Shown piece by piece: positions 7,707-17,074 of a stretch of 48,934 nucleotides of DNA. The number at the start of each line of letters is the position of its first letter. The stretch's first letter is position 1. The position numbers and the translations under genes were made by a program. The notes under the pieces were generated by a model, which saw only the letters and a program-made list of their open reading frames with translations, was not told where the DNA came from and did no database searches. Origin of the DNA: Psychromonas marina (GTDB lineage: Bacteria > Pseudomonadota > Gammaproteobacteria > Enterobacterales > Psychromonadaceae); the NCBI RefSeq assembly GCF_030161115.1, contig NZ_BSPQ01000019.1:184686-233619 (forward strand). The letters run 5' to 3'.

Positions 7707-7887
7707 TGGTCTGTATGACAGAATTTAAACCTAGTGAATAGCCCCAGGGTTCTTAAAATAGACGCTACATTAGCGCTTGTAGAAAAAAGGAAATGTGGTC
7801 GGTATGACAGGATTCGAACCTAGTAAATAGCCCCAGGGTTCTTAAAATAGACGCTACATTAGCGCTTGTAGAAAAAGAAAATGTGGT
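7707..7887 (-). repeat. Tandem repeats of the tRNA-Pro 3' end (rtT-like)
   Basis: Downstream of tRNA-Pro on its own strand, a unit of about 88-89 bp occurs twice (starting at 7707 and 7796), in register with the true tRNA end at 7884. Each unit carries about 28 bases of the tRNA 3' end including the encoded CCA, then about 60 bases with a CGCTA/TAGCG hairpin. The copy at 7796 is nearly perfect over the tRNA part; the outer copy has decayed. The layout resembles the rtT repeats behind E. coli tyrT. Confidence 0.9.
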
Positions 7888-7960
7888 CGGTATGACAGGA
7901 TTCGAACCTGTGACCCCTGCTCCCCCAGAGCAGTGCGCTACCAAGCTGCGCTACATACCG
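7884..7960 (-). tRNA. tRNA-Pro (anticodon GGG)
   Basis: The minus-strand sequence folds as a 77-nt tRNA: acceptor CGGTATG/CATACCG with discriminator A and encoded CCA, D arm GCGCAGCTTGGTAGCGC, anticodon stem CTGCT/AGCAG with loop CTGGGGG (anticodon GGG), and T arm with GGTTCGAATCC. The C-G first pair and G-rich anticodon are typical of proline tRNAs. Partial 3'-end copies follow it directly. Confidence 0.96.
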
Positions 7961-7971
7961 ATTTGATAGCT

Positions 7972-7999
7972 ATTTTAATAACTTATAAAAAGGATGCAA
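7972..7999 (-). promoter_or_regulatory. Probable promoter of tRNA-Pro
   Basis: On the minus strand TTGCAT (7999-7994) and TAAAAT (7977-7972) are separated by 16 bases, and the tRNA begins 11 bases after the -10 box. Confidence 0.5.
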
Positions 8000-8042
8000 C
8001 AAAAATAATGCCTTTAACATCACTTTATTGCACCTTAATCCG

Positions 8043-8396
8043 TTATTTTTCAATTAACTGCGTTCGATATTTAAGCAATTCTTGATTTAACCAATCAGCG
8101 CTAAACTGTGGAGCTTCATCGCCGCAAATAATGGTGTATCTTTTTCCACTCATCATGCTTTTGGTTGCTGAGTATTTAATAAAATCTTCGGCACTTTTTA
8201 TCTTGTTATCATAATAATCATATTTATTCTGAATATGATCTCGTGCATCGACACCATTGTAAGCCGTGCCATTACGATGATAACTACAATCTGTTGTTTC
8301 TACAAAATTAAGAAGGTGGTTGATCTCTTGTACTGTATTCGCAAATACCGCTGTACTTGAAAACAGCAGTACTAATGAAAGTAAAAGCTTATTCAT
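8043..8396 (-). CDS. DUF5329 family exported protein
   Basis: This 117-aa protein has a signal peptide (MNKLLLSLVLLFSSTAVFA) and the DUF5329 pattern: LLNFVETTDCSYHRNG, a middle ARDHIQNKYDYY block, AEDFIKYSATKSMMSGK and a late Cys (IICGDEAP). Two cysteines, near 37 and 91, may form a disulfide. The function is unknown. The ATG at 8396 overlaps the TGA of the upstream lipoprotein gene (ATGA), indicating translational coupling; the TTG three codons earlier is less likely. Confidence 0.75.
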   Translation of the reverse strand: MNKLLLSLVLLFSSTAVFANTVQEINHLLNFVETTDCSYHRNGTAYNGVDARDHIQNKYDYYDNKIKSAEDFIKYSATKSMMSGKRYTIICGDEAPQFSADWLNQELLKYRTQLIEK

Positions 8397-8761
8397 TCCT
8401 GACAATCACTTACAGAGTAACCTGAACCATTTTCGGTTTTCAATGTAGCCACATCTTCAAAACCTAAAGCCTGTGCATAAGCCACTTTATCGGTTGGAAT
8501 CGCATGCACATTAATATCTACCGTTGCACCACCACATACAGAAGCAACACCAACATCAGTTAGTTGCCCACACTGTGTTTTACTCACATCAATATTATTA
8601 TCAGTGAGTAATCTTGCCGTTTGTACACCTGTTTGCCCTTCTAATTCACACTGAATAGCACCAGTGTTAATGTATACCATTGATTCTGGTTGTTTCTCTG
8701 TTGTCGTTGAGCAAGCTGAAATTAATAGTGCGCTTGATGCTAATAATAATATTTTTTTCAT
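8393..8761 (-). CDS. Putative lipoprotein of unknown function
   Basis: The 122-aa product begins MKKILLLASSALLISAC, a standard lipoprotein signal with lipobox ISAC (Cys17). The mature part has five further cysteines (in IQCEL, KTQCGQL, SVCGG, SDCQE regions) and a VDINVHAIP strand-like segment. I do not recognise the family. It shares a four-base ATGA overlap with the DUF5329 gene, so the two exported proteins are probably made and act together at the envelope. Confidence 0.7.
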   Translation of the reverse strand: MKKILLLASSALLISACSTTTEKQPESMVYINTGAIQCELEGQTGVQTARLLTDNNIDVSKTQCGQLTDVGVASVCGGATVDINVHAIPTDKVAYAQALGFEDVATLKTENGSGYSVSDCQE

Positions 8762-8911
8762 TGTTTTTTCCTTTCGAAATATAAAGTAAACCCAATCGAT
8801 TAATAGATAGAGTTAGTTCTAATAGTTTGGTCATTTATTATTTTACTACTGATAAATGAATATTATAGTGTGCATCCTGCACTTAGTTTTTTAGTTTAGT
8901 GCCTTAGAAAC

Positions 8912-8942
8912 AAAAATACCCACGTAAGCGCAGGTATTTTTT
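8912..8942 (-). terminator. Terminator after fabV
   Basis: An AAATACC / GGGTATTT stem on the minus strand is followed by a T run; it lies 20 bases after the fabV stop. The arms also allow termination from the plus side. Confidence 0.75.
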
Positions 8943-8962
8943 AGGTTTAATTCAAGCGTAAT

Positions 8963-10165
8963 CTAAACGCTTAAACAATCAAACTCAACTAATGTATCTA
9001 CATCCGCTTCATAATCAACACCGTCGATACCAAAACCGAACAGTTGTAAAAACTCATCTTTGTAATCTTGATAATCAGTTAATTCAAATAGGTTTTCTGT
9101 TGTGATTGTTGGCCACAATTCTGTACATGCTTGTTGAACTTCATCACGAAGTTCCCAATCATCAAGACGTAAACGGCGAGCTTCATCTGTTGTTGCAACG
9201 CTGCCATCTTCTTTATAAAGTTGCGTAGTAAATAGACGGTGAATCTGTTCCATACAACCTTCATGTAAGCCTTTCTCTTTCATAATTCTAAATACCATAG
9301 AAAGATATAAAGGCATGACTGGAATAGCCGAACTTGCTTGTGTTACAACACTCTTTTGAACTGAAACGTAAGCTTCACCATTTAATGGAGCAAGTTGTGC
9401 TTGAATTGCTGTAGATGCACGATCTAAATCTAATTTTGCTTTACCTAGCGCACCATCCCAGTAGATAGGCCATGTAAGTTCAGTACCAATGTATGAGTAA
9501 GCAACCGTTTTAACACCTTCCGCTAATACACCCGCTTCACCTAAGGCACTTAGCCAAATTTCCCAATCTTGACCACCCATAACAGTAACCGTATTTGCGA
9601 TCTCTTCATCACTAGCAGGTTCAACTGACGCTTCAATAATGACATCTTTATTAGTATCGATAGCCGTTGATACATAGGTGTTACCAATTGGTTTTAGTGC
9701 AGAACGAATCACTTCACCTGTATCTGGCATTTTACGTACTGGTGCCGCAACTGAATATATAATCGCATCAATTTGACCTAAGTCTTCTTTGATTAACTCA
9801 ATCACTTTTGCTTTGGTTTCGTGTGAGAATGCATCAGCGTTAATACTTTTTGCATAAAGGCCATCAGCTTTTGCTTGTTTTTCAAAAGCAGCACTGTTGT
9901 ACCAACCCGCAGAACCAGGTTTACGCTCTGTAGCAGGCTTTTCAAAGAAGATACCAATTGTTGAAGCATCCGAACCGTATGCAGCTGCGATACGTGAAGA
10001 CATACCGTAACCAGCAGAAGAACCAATTACTAATACACGTTTAGGACCATTGTTGATTTTGCCCTGCTGTTTAGTGTATTCAATTTGCGCTTGTATGTTT
10101 TTTTCACAGCCAACAGGATGTGTAGTTGTACAGATAAAGCCACGAATCTTTGGTTTAATGATCAT
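8963..10165 (-). CDS. fabV: NADH-dependent enoyl-ACP/CoA reductase FabV
   Basis: FabV performs the last reduction of each fatty-acid elongation cycle. The 400-aa protein has the full family length, starts [10 protein letters not shown] with THPVGC, and has the Rossmann glycine motif [11 protein letters not shown] (about 48-58). It carries the enlarged Y-X8-K active site (Tyr235, Lys244 in [10 protein letters not shown]) that separates FabV from FabI. FabV enzymes are often insensitive to triclosan; whether this one is cannot be read here. It is a single gene with its own terminator. Confidence 0.96.
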   Translation of the reverse strand: MIIKPKIRGFICTTTHPVGCEKNIQAQIEYTKQQGKINNGPKRVLVIGSSAGYGMSSRIAAAYGSDASTIGIFFEKPATERKPGSAGWYNSAAFEKQAKADGLYAKSINADAFSHETKAKVIELIKEDLGQIDAIIYSVAAPVRKMPDTGEVIRSALKPIGNTYVSTAIDTNKDVIIEASVEPASDEEIANTVTVMGGQDWEIWLSALGEAGVLAEGVKTVAYSYIGTELTWPIYWDGALGKAKLDLDRASTAIQAQLAPLNGEAYVSVQKSVVTQASSAIPVMPLYLSMVFRIMKEKGLHEGCMEQIHRLFTTQLYKEDGSVATTDEARRLRLDDWELRDEVQQACTELWPTITTENLFELTDYQDYKDEFLQLFGFGIDGVDYEADVDTLVEFDCLSV

Positions 10166-10236
10166 AATTTAATCTCTTCTTTTTGAATAATTTTTATAAG
10201 GCACGTATATAAGTGCGTGTAATATACACTGTTTTA

Positions 10237-11442
10237 TTAATGGTTCAAAATAGCAGGTAACTCACCGCTTAATCCCATCGCCTGTTTGATAAACTGTTTT
10301 TTCAGTGGGCTAATATTATCGGCAAATAATAGTGCTAAATCACGTACGGTTTTTTGTACTGGATTATCGCCATGAAAGAGCTGTTTTAATAGTTCCATTG
10401 AGGCAACCATCTGAGCAGCTTCTGTTTTACGCCAACGCTCAAATTGACGCAGGTTTGTATATAAACCGATATCTTTCTCTGCAGCACGATTTTCCATAAT
10501 AGATTGCGCCAAACTTACTGCATCTAATAACCCAAGGTTGACCCCCTGTCCCGCAAGAGGGTGGATGGTATGAGCGGCATCACCAATTAGTGCAATGCGA
10601 TGTTTGGCAAAGTCGCGCGCATAACGCATGGTCAATGGAAAGCTATGACGCTCGCTCTGTAATTCACAAAAACCTAAGCGATTATCAAAAGTGCGAGTCA
10701 GCTGTTTATTAAATTCACTTTCCGATAATGCCTTTAATAATGTCGCCTTTTCCGGAGAAACTGACCAAACAATTGAGCAAAGGTTTTCTTCAAACAGTGG
10801 CAAAAATGCTAATGGTCCATCGGGGGTAAATACTTGTCGCGCACAGTGTTCATGGGCTAAATCGGTTTTGATGGTTGCCACCAGCGCATGATGGTTATAA
10901 TCCCAATGGGTAAGTGGAATATCTACTTTATTACGCAACCATGAGTTGGCACCATCAGCACCAACCACTAGTTTAGTAGTGATATTTTTGCCGCTGTCTA
11001 ATGTCAGCCAAGCTTCTCCATCGCCCATTGCAACATTAGTTAACTTATCAGGTGCATAAAAAGTCACGTTATGTTGTGCTTTGACAACATTTAATAACGC
11101 GTGCTGGATCTGCTCATTTTCAATAATGTAACCCAACTCAGTTGCATCAACCTGTTGTGCATCGAATTCAATTTTACCAAAACTGTCTTTTTCCCAGACA
11201 TACATGCTGCTGTAAGGGGTAATACGTTTAGCATTGATATGTGGCCACGCCCCATTTTGTTCAAAAATAGTTTTACTCGCAGCACTAATCGCACTAACAC
11301 GAGATGCAGGTAATTCGCTTAATTCCGATGCTTCACTATTTTCAATAATGGCAATATTAACATCACTTTTAGCGAGCGAGGCAGCAAGCGTAAGCCCAAC
11401 CATTCCACCACCAATAATGGTTAGATCATAGGATAACATCAT
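10237..11442 (-). CDS. ubiI: FAD-dependent ubiquinone hydroxylase UbiI (VisC) type
   Basis: This 401-aa flavoprotein belongs to the UbiH/UbiI/UbiF family of aerobic ring hydroxylases in ubiquinone synthesis. Motifs seen: N-terminal dinucleotide fold TIIGGGMVGLTLAASLA, the DG motif VVGADGANSWLR, and the second FAD motif IALIGDAAHTIHPLAGQGVNLGL. In E. coli the gene after ubiH is ubiI (C5 hydroxylase), and the order ygfB-pepP-ubiH-ubiI is kept here, so position favours UbiI; a UbiF-like role is possible. The ATG overlaps the ubiH stop (ATGA). Confidence 0.85.
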   Translation of the reverse strand: MMLSYDLTIIGGGMVGLTLAASLAKSDVNIAIIENSEASELSELPASRVSAISAASKTIFEQNGAWPHINAKRITPYSSMYVWEKDSFGKIEFDAQQVDATELGYIIENEQIQHALLNVVKAQHNVTFYAPDKLTNVAMGDGEAWLTLDSGKNITTKLVVGADGANSWLRNKVDIPLTHWDYNHHALVATIKTDLAHEHCARQVFTPDGPLAFLPLFEENLCSIVWSVSPEKATLLKALSESEFNKQLTRTFDNRLGFCELQSERHSFPLTMRYARDFAKHRIALIGDAAHTIHPLAGQGVNLGLLDAVSLAQSIMENRAAEKDIGLYTNLRQFERWRKTEAAQMVASMELLKQLFHGDNPVQKTVRDLALLFADNISPLKKQFIKQAMGLSGELPAILNH

Positions 11443-12680
11443 GATTTTTTGTTCTCACTTATAAATAGGTTAAATTGCCCTTTCGCTTGTTTGACGATCG
11501 GAGTGCCAAGGCTCGGGAATAGAGAGATAGCTTGCAGTGCAATCGTGCGCCCTAATACTAAAGGCCAATCATTATTACTAAAGATACGTACAATACTGTC
11601 GGTCATAGTAATGGTTGTATTATGGTCGCGCTGACGAGCAAGCCAATAACGATCTAACATAGAAAATTCGCCAAGCTGTTTGATATCATCTAATTGTGCA
11701 ATCACCCCCGCTAATACACTTAAATCGCGCATACCAAGGTTAAAACCTTGCCCCATCACGGGATGTAAACAGTGTGCAGCATTACCAATAGCAACACCAC
11801 GATGGGTAATCGGCCTATCTGCTTTACTGAGTTTTAATGGATAACTATCACGTCTGCCCGCTTTCATGAATATACCAGCACGAAAACCAAACGCCTGCTG
11901 AAGCTTATCCAGAAAACCTTGTTCATCGAGTTCAAGCAACGCATTAAGGTCACTGTTTTTTATCGACCAGACTAATGAGTAACGGTTATCAGAAAGCGGT
12001 AATAGTGCTAAAGGCCCCGCTTCGGTAAAACGTTCATAGGCGCGGTTTTGATGAGTCTTATTAACGCTAATATTAGCGATAACAGCTGAACAGCCATAAT
12101 CCGATTGTGTACTATGAATCGAAAGTAACTGATTGGTGTGACTATTTGCGCCATCTGCTGCAATACATAGTTTCGTTTTTATATATTGTTGCGTAGATCG
12201 ATCACCTGATAATTCACAAACAATATGATCTACCTGCTTCGTGGTATTAATGAGCGCACTATTATAGAAACGTTTAATTTGTGGATACAAGGCTAACTGT
12301 TGTTGCAGCGCCATGCCGACGTTTTGTAACTCAACTACATACCCAAAGGGTTGCCCCGATTGTGGCGGCTCAAGATCAACAATACCCAAGCGGTGTCGAT
12401 CAGAAATATGAATATCGTCGATAGGTTGTGCACTTTGGGCAATAGCAGACCACAAACCAAGTTGTTCTAATAATTGACAACTGCCAGCACTTAGCGCAAT
12501 GCTGCGCGCATCAAACCCTGGGTGAGCCCCCTTTTGTAGTTGCTCCGGATTATTATCGATTAATATGATCTCTATTGTTGGCGACTTTTTAGCAATCGCT
12601 AACGCTTGTAAGCAACCCGCCATGCCAGCGCCTACAATAATGATATCCGTCTCAAGATATTGCTCAGTCGTTTTAGACAT
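11439..12680 (-). CDS. ubiH: 2-octaprenyl-6-methoxyphenol hydroxylase UbiH
   Basis: UbiH hydroxylates C1 of the ubiquinone precursor ring. From ATG 12680 the protein has 413 aa with IIIVGAGMAGCLQALAIA (FAD fold), CIAADGANSHTNQ (DG motif) and GVAIGNAAHCLHPVMGQGFNLG (second FAD motif, with Asn where most relatives have Asp: GNAAH versus GDAAH, as is common in UbiH). A GTG at 12692 would add four residues; ATG 12680 overlaps the pepP end by eight bases and is preferred. It is third in the ygfB-pepP-ubiH-ubiI operon. Confidence 0.9.
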   Translation of the reverse strand: MSKTTEQYLETDIIIVGAGMAGCLQALAIAKKSPTIEIILIDNNPEQLQKGAHPGFDARSIALSAGSCQLLEQLGLWSAIAQSAQPIDDIHISDRHRLGIVDLEPPQSGQPFGYVVELQNVGMALQQQLALYPQIKRFYNSALINTTKQVDHIVCELSGDRSTQQYIKTKLCIAADGANSHTNQLLSIHSTQSDYGCSAVIANISVNKTHQNRAYERFTEAGPLALLPLSDNRYSLVWSIKNSDLNALLELDEQGFLDKLQQAFGFRAGIFMKAGRRDSYPLKLSKADRPITHRGVAIGNAAHCLHPVMGQGFNLGMRDLSVLAGVIAQLDDIKQLGEFSMLDRYWLARQRDHNTTITMTDSIVRIFSNNDWPLVLGRTIALQAISLFPSLGTPIVKQAKGQFNLFISENKKS

Positions 12681-13989
12681 GTTGTTTTGCACCCGCCATT
12701 AATGCCTCAATCTCATCAATTGTTTTAGGTACATCTGCACTTAATACATCCGCACCATGTTCAGTGACAATTAAATCATCCTCGATTCGAATACCAATGC
12801 CTTTCCAGCAATCATCTACATCAGCATCTTGGCTAATATACACACCCGGCTCAATCGTGATTGCCATGCCAGGTACTAACAAACGCGGTGATTGTAGCGA
12901 ACCATATTCGCCAACATCATGCACATCAAGACCTAAATAGTGGCCAATGCCATGCATATAGAATGCCTTATAACTTTCATCTGCAATGAGGGTTTCACGC
13001 TCACCGGCTAATATTCTCAACTCCAATAACCCATCTACTAACTGTTCAACCACTTTTTTATTGATATCACTCATCGCAACACCAGGTTTGACTTGGTTGA
13101 TCGCAGAGATCTGTATGTCTAATATTAACTGATAAAGCTGCGCTTGTTGCTCACTAAACTTGCCATTAACAGGAAATGTTCGGGTAATATCTCCCGCATA
13201 ACCTTGATATTCGGCCCCCGCATCAATCAACACTAAATCACCATCCCGAAGCTGTTGGTCATTCTCTGTATAATGCAAAATACAGGCATTATCCCCCCCG
13301 GCAACGATACTGTTATAAGCCACTTCTCGTGTGCCTTGAAGTGCAAACTCATGCCTAAGCTCAGCTTCTAATTGATATTCCCACATACCTGGGTAACAAC
13401 ACTGCATCGCACGGCTATGTCCCGCAGCAGATATCTCGGCTGCATCCGCTAATAATTGTGCTTCAGCCTCTGATTTGATTAAACGCATCTCATGCAATAT
13501 AGGCAAGCAATCGACATAACATTTAGGCGCTTTTAATCCTCGTCGTTCACCTGTTCGTAATTTATTGATCACGGTTTTTAGGCTTTTTTCTAATGGTTCA
13601 GAATTAAACATAGGGTAATAAAGCGTATCGATACCATTAAGCAGTTCACCGAGGTGATGCTCAAACTGATCGATGATATAAGCTTCATCCATGCCTAACT
13701 TAGCAACGGCTCCACTTTGCCCTAAGCGATAGCCATGCCAAATTTCTGCATTTTTATCTTTTTCACGGTTAAATAAGATAGCTAATTCAACATTGGCTTT
13801 TTTAATTAACACTAACAACGCATCGGGCTCATTGAAACCGGTAAGATAAAGAAAATCACTGTTTTGTCGAAAAGGGAATTCACAATCATTGTTACGGATA
13901 AGATCGTGGGAAGCAGCAAAAATAGCGAGACTATTATCCTGCATTTTTTCGATAAATTGTGTTCTTCGTAACTGGAATTGGCTGATCAT
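12673..13989 (-). CDS. pepP: Xaa-Pro aminopeptidase P
   Basis: PepP removes N-terminal residues preceding proline. The 438-aa protein (E. coli 441) has the N-terminal creatinase-like domain (about 1-170) and the pita-bread metalloprotease domain with its five dimanganese ligands visible: Asp in LVLIDAGAEY, Asp in YAGDITRTFP, His in HGIGHYLGLDVHD, Glu in ITIEPGVYI and Glu in GIRIEDD. It lies 15 bases after ygfB and overlaps ubiH, as in E. coli. Confidence 0.96.
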   Translation of the reverse strand: MISQFQLRRTQFIEKMQDNSLAIFAASHDLIRNNDCEFPFRQNSDFLYLTGFNEPDALLVLIKKANVELAILFNREKDKNAEIWHGYRLGQSGAVAKLGMDEAYIIDQFEHHLGELLNGIDTLYYPMFNSEPLEKSLKTVINKLRTGERRGLKAPKCYVDCLPILHEMRLIKSEAEAQLLADAAEISAAGHSRAMQCCYPGMWEYQLEAELRHEFALQGTREVAYNSIVAGGDNACILHYTENDQQLRDGDLVLIDAGAEYQGYAGDITRTFPVNGKFSEQQAQLYQLILDIQISAINQVKPGVAMSDINKKVVEQLVDGLLELRILAGERETLIADESYKAFYMHGIGHYLGLDVHDVGEYGSLQSPRLLVPGMAITIEPGVYISQDADVDDCWKGIGIRIEDDLIVTEHGADVLSADVPKTIDEIEALMAGAKQHV

Positions 13990-14004
13990 AAATATACGTC
14001 TAAT

Positions 14005-14580
14005 TTAGTGAATAGTTTTAGAGGTAGGCGTACTCGGCTTACGTGAAAATTGATTGAAACAAAGCATTGCACCGATACGTAAATACTCCACAATCTCAGC
14101 ATACGCAATTTCAAACTCTTCATCTTCTTGTTCGAAATCAAGACTGACTTGCGATATATCACGAATATCTTTAATTAACTCTTTTATCTCTTCCGTTGAT
14201 TGGTCTAATGCCTGTTGAACCATACCAAAACCAACCAAAAACCCTTGTGACCATTGCGACATAGCATCACAGCGATCATCAAGTGGTTTATCATCATCGG
14301 GTAGTAATAGTGAAAAACCTAACCCATCATCAGTGACCTGATTGACTACTTGCGCATGAATCGCTTTAGCAACGTTTTTTGCTTTAGGTGGTAACCCCAT
14401 CCCTTCATTGATCACATCATTTAAATGGGTAAGCCAACTTTTGGAGTCAAGCTCAATACCACCACAGATAAAACCAGATAATATACCGTGAAGTTCTGAA
14501 GCGCTGGTAAACAGCTCTGCTTCTTCTAAAATTTCAGTTATTTGGGAAAAACTTGGCAAAGGCTCGATACTCATCAGCAT
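14005..14580 (-). CDS. ygfB: YgfB family protein (UPF0149)
   Basis: This 191-aa acidic, helical protein matches YgfB: ELHGILSGFICGG near residues 28-40, a LPDDDKPLDDRCDAMSQW block, GFLVGFG, and the C-terminal EIVEYLRIGAMLCF. YgfB proteins are found just before pepP in many gammaproteobacteria; the E. coli role is not settled, and in Pseudomonas YgfB affects beta-lactam resistance regulation. The start may be ATG 14580 or ATG 14574 (MSIEPLP); an AGAG lies at better spacing for the latter. Divergent from zapA. Confidence 0.88.
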   Translation of the reverse strand: MLMSIEPLPSFSQITEILEEAELFTSASELHGILSGFICGGIELDSKSWLTHLNDVINEGMGLPPKAKNVAKAIHAQVVNQVTDDGLGFSLLLPDDDKPLDDRCDAMSQWSQGFLVGFGMVQQALDQSTEEIKELIKDIRDISQVSLDFEQEDEEFEIAYAEIVEYLRIGAMLCFNQFSRKPSTPTSKTIH

Positions 14581-14716
14581 TACTCTATAATTGTTAATAA
14601 TGAACAGAATACTACTATTCCGCGGCTATTGTCGCTAGTAATTACTTGAAAGTTGCTAGCTAGCTAGCTATATTAGTCTCTATTTTTTAAGACTTATTTT
14701 CTTATACGGGTTGGTT

Positions 14717-15019
14717 ATGACACATCTTGATATTTCTATTTTAGGACAACAATACAAAATGGGTTGTCCTGATGGTGAAGAGGAGAACTTAGAAAGATCT
14801 GTTTTACAGTTTAATGACAAACTGAAAAGCATGAAACAGGCTGCACCAAGCCGTCGTAATGAACAATTAATAGTCATGGCTGCACTAAACTACTGCCATG
14901 AGTTGAACGTTGAAAAAATGAAAAATGCGCAGTACACCCGAGAATTAAATGAGCGTATCCAACTATTGCAAGAGACCATTGAACAAGCTTTACTGCCAAT
15001 TACAACGAATAAAGAGTAA
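14717..15019 (+). CDS. zapA: Cell division protein ZapA
   Basis: ZapA bundles FtsZ filaments at the division ring and recruits ZapB. The 100-aa protein has the N-terminal fold MTHLDISILGQQYKMGCPDG, then a long helix (about 50-95) with VMAALNYCHELNVEK and heptad spacing for the tetrameric coiled coil. The ATG at 14717 is chosen over an in-frame TTG at 14711. It is followed by 6S RNA and fau, the E. coli order. Confidence 0.92.
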   Translation: MTHLDISILGQQYKMGCPDGEEENLERSVLQFNDKLKSMKQAAPSRRNEQLIVMAALNYCHELNVEKMKNAQYTRELNERIQLLQETIEQALLPITTNKE

Positions 15020-15127
15020 ATTTAATACACTAAAATTATTTTAGTAAAACTCTTCTCAACGTCAAATCAACACCTGTGTAAAATAACAAAAAAGACTTTT
15101 CAAAGCAGAAAAATAAGCGTAAAGTTA

Positions 15128-15314
15128 TTTCAACCCTCGGGTATACGCTGATCTTGACTAAGTCCCTGAGCCGATAAGCAATACCCCGGTGACTCGGCAT
15201 GAATGCTATTGAGCAAGCTCGGCTTGTATCGAGAAGCCTACGGCAAACACTGAGACACCACCCTTGACCTTCGGGTTCAAGGTCCAAGTCAATAACGATA
15301 CCCTTGGGTTACTC
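15128..15314 (+). ncRNA. ssrS: 6S RNA
   Basis: 6S RNA binds sigma70 RNA polymerase holoenzyme in stationary phase by mimicking an open promoter. About 187 bases here carry hallmark segments of gammaproteobacterial 6S RNA: AGTCCCTGAGCCGATA, GCAAGCTCGGCTTG, CGAGAAGCCTACGG and CCTTGACCTTCGGGTTCAAGG. The closing stem pairs 15132-15144 (AACCC..GGGTAT) with 15298-15310 (ATACCC..GGGTT). The position between zapA and fau is the classic one. A TTTTCA (15097-15102) and TAAAGT (15120-15125) pair could be the promoter. Ends are good to a few bases. Confidence 0.95.
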
Positions 15315-15475
15315 TACACATAAGCTATTAGCGGTCAGCTAGTAGTTATCAGTTAAAAGCAAATACTTCTCCCTCAACTATTTATATAAAACTTCATATT
15401 CGCGTCGTCAAACTATTCATTCGTTTATATTGTTCGTGTTACTCTTTTATTTTGTATTCGCAAATAAGCATTAAG

Positions 15476-16078
15476 ATGAATAATACTTTTAATCGTGATC
15501 AAATTCGCCAACAGGTTCGTGCTGCAAGGCGGGCATTGTCTGTTCAACAACAAATGATGGAGGCTGAAAAATTATTAGTGCGTTTGATTAAATTAGAAAA
15601 AGTGCAGCGTGCGAGTAGCATAGCAATCTCATTAGCTTTTGATGGTGAAATCGATACACGCCCATTTATAAACTGGTGCTGGGAAAACAATAAACAGGTT
15701 TATCTGCCCGTCGTTGATCCTTTTAATAAAGGCCATCTGCTATTTTTGCATTACACAGTAAATACTGAGATGGTGTCTAATAAATATGGTATTTCAGAGC
15801 CTAAATTAAACCAGTTGCAAATTTGCCCTATTTCTCAGCTAGATATCATTTTCACACCATTAGTTGCCTTTGATAAACAAGGCAACCGGATTGGTATGGG
15901 TGGAGGTTATTACGATCGCATGCTTGCACCTTGGTTTGACAATAAAACCGGGCCCTACCCAATTGGATTAGCACACGACTGCCAATTAATAGACGCACTT
16001 CCGATCGAACCTTGGGATGTACCACTTCCGGAAATAATAACACCGTCAAATAAGCACCTTTTCATTACAAAAAATTAA
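15476..16078 (+). CDS. fau: 5-formyltetrahydrofolate cyclo-ligase
   Basis: This enzyme (YgfA/Fau) converts 5-formyl-THF to 5,10-methenyl-THF with ATP. The 200-aa protein has the N-terminal Arg/Lys-rich helix (RDQIRQQVRAARRALS), the strand DIIFTPLVAFDKQGNRIGMGGGYYDR with the family glycine motif GMGGGYYD, and a C-terminal EPWDVPLPEI. I use ATG 15476; a TTG at 15452 is in frame but has no support. In many bacteria it follows ssrS and is transcribed with it. Confidence 0.93.
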   Translation: MNNTFNRDQIRQQVRAARRALSVQQQMMEAEKLLVRLIKLEKVQRASSIAISLAFDGEIDTRPFINWCWENNKQVYLPVVDPFNKGHLLFLHYTVNTEMVSNKYGISEPKLNQLQICPISQLDIIFTPLVAFDKQGNRIGMGGGYYDRMLAPWFDNKTGPYPIGLAHDCQLIDALPIEPWDVPLPEIITPSNKHLFITKN

Positions 16079-16153
16079 CATAATTATTGTGCGGGTTGAA
16101 TCTTTCCGCGTTATAATATTGCCACTTTTAGCTCCCACTTCAGGATTCAAACC

Positions 16154-16810
16154 ATGACGCAAGATGATAAGAAAAAAGCAGCTGCTTATGCCGCATTAGA
16201 GTATGTAGAAAAAGACAGTATTGTTGGTGTTGGCACGGGCTCAACGGTTAATCATTTTATTGATGCACTTGCGACAATGAAAAATGAGATTGAAGGTGCG
16301 GTTTCAAGCTCAGAAGCTTCGACTCAAAAACTAAAAGAATACGGTATTGAAGTTTTTGATCTTAACTCTGTTTCTGAACTTAGCGTGTATGTTGATGGTG
16401 CCGATGAAATTAATCCGTACAACCATATGATCAAAGGTGGTGGTGCTGCACTAACACGTGAAAAGATCGTTTCTGCCGTTGCTGATAAATTTATCTGTAT
16501 TGTTGATGATACAAAGAATGTAGATATTCTTGGCGACTTCCCACTGCCTGTTGAAGTGATTCCAATGGCGCGTAGTTACGTCGCTCGTGAATTAGTAAAA
16601 CTGGGCGGTGACCCTGTTTACCGTGAAGGTGTGGTGACAGATAACGGCAATATCATCCTAGACGTACATAACATGAAAATTGCAGAGCCAATTAAACTTG
16701 AAACACAAATCAATGCGATTGTTGGTGTAGTAACAAACGGTCTATTCGCTAGTCGTGCTGCTGATGTGGTTTTAGTTGGTAGTGCTGATGGTGTAAAAAC
16801 ACTTAAATAA
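16154..16810 (+). CDS. rpiA: Ribose-5-phosphate isomerase A
   Basis: RpiA interconverts ribose 5-phosphate and ribulose 5-phosphate in the pentose phosphate pathway. The 218-aa protein has the phosphate-binding [13 protein letters not shown] (about 25-37), SSEAST, the catalytic [26 protein letters not shown] (Asp/Glu/Lys region, split here around residues 79-104) and late [21 protein letters not shown] lies 10 bases before ATG 16154 and a TATAAT at 16112-16117 suggests its own promoter. The rpiA-serA adjacency matches E. coli. Confidence 0.96.
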   Translation: MTQDDKKKAAAYAALEYVEKDSIVGVGTGSTVNHFIDALATMKNEIEGAVSSSEASTQKLKEYGIEVFDLNSVSELSVYVDGADEINPYNHMIKGGGAALTREKIVSAVADKFICIVDDTKNVDILGDFPLPVEVIPMARSYVARELVKLGGDPVYREGVVTDNGNIILDVHNMKIAEPIKLETQINAIVGVVTNGLFASRAADVVLVGSADGVKTLK

Positions 16811-16826
16811 CCGTGTTTATTTAATC

Positions 16827-16864
16827 AAAAAAGCCTTAGCAAACGAAGTATTGTTAGGGCTTTA
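16827..16864 (+). terminator. Terminator after rpiA
   Basis: An AAAGCCTTAGCAA / TTGTTAGGGCTTT hairpin lies 17 bases after the rpiA stop; the following T run is short, so strength is uncertain. Confidence 0.65.
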
Positions 16865-17074
16865 AATATTGCTACGTTATTTATTCGACAAGCAATATTT
16901 CCTCTTATTAATGATCTGACTTTGCGATACTTGTATAAAATCATCTCCAACAGAAAAACGCCCTCTATAAAGAAAGCATTTCATATCAATTCAAATACTT
17001 AGCAATGAAACAGTTTAAATAGTTACTATTTTTTTATATTGCATAGTAAAAAGTATAAGTTGTACCAATTTTTT

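Noticed and set aside
7707..7883. Additional tRNA genes behind tRNA-Pro
   Set aside because: Only the last ~28 bases of the tRNA are repeated; no D or anticodon arms exist.
15036..15287. Minus-strand frame of 83 codons between zapA and fau
   Set aside because: It is antisense to the 6S RNA; the RNA explains the sequence conservation.
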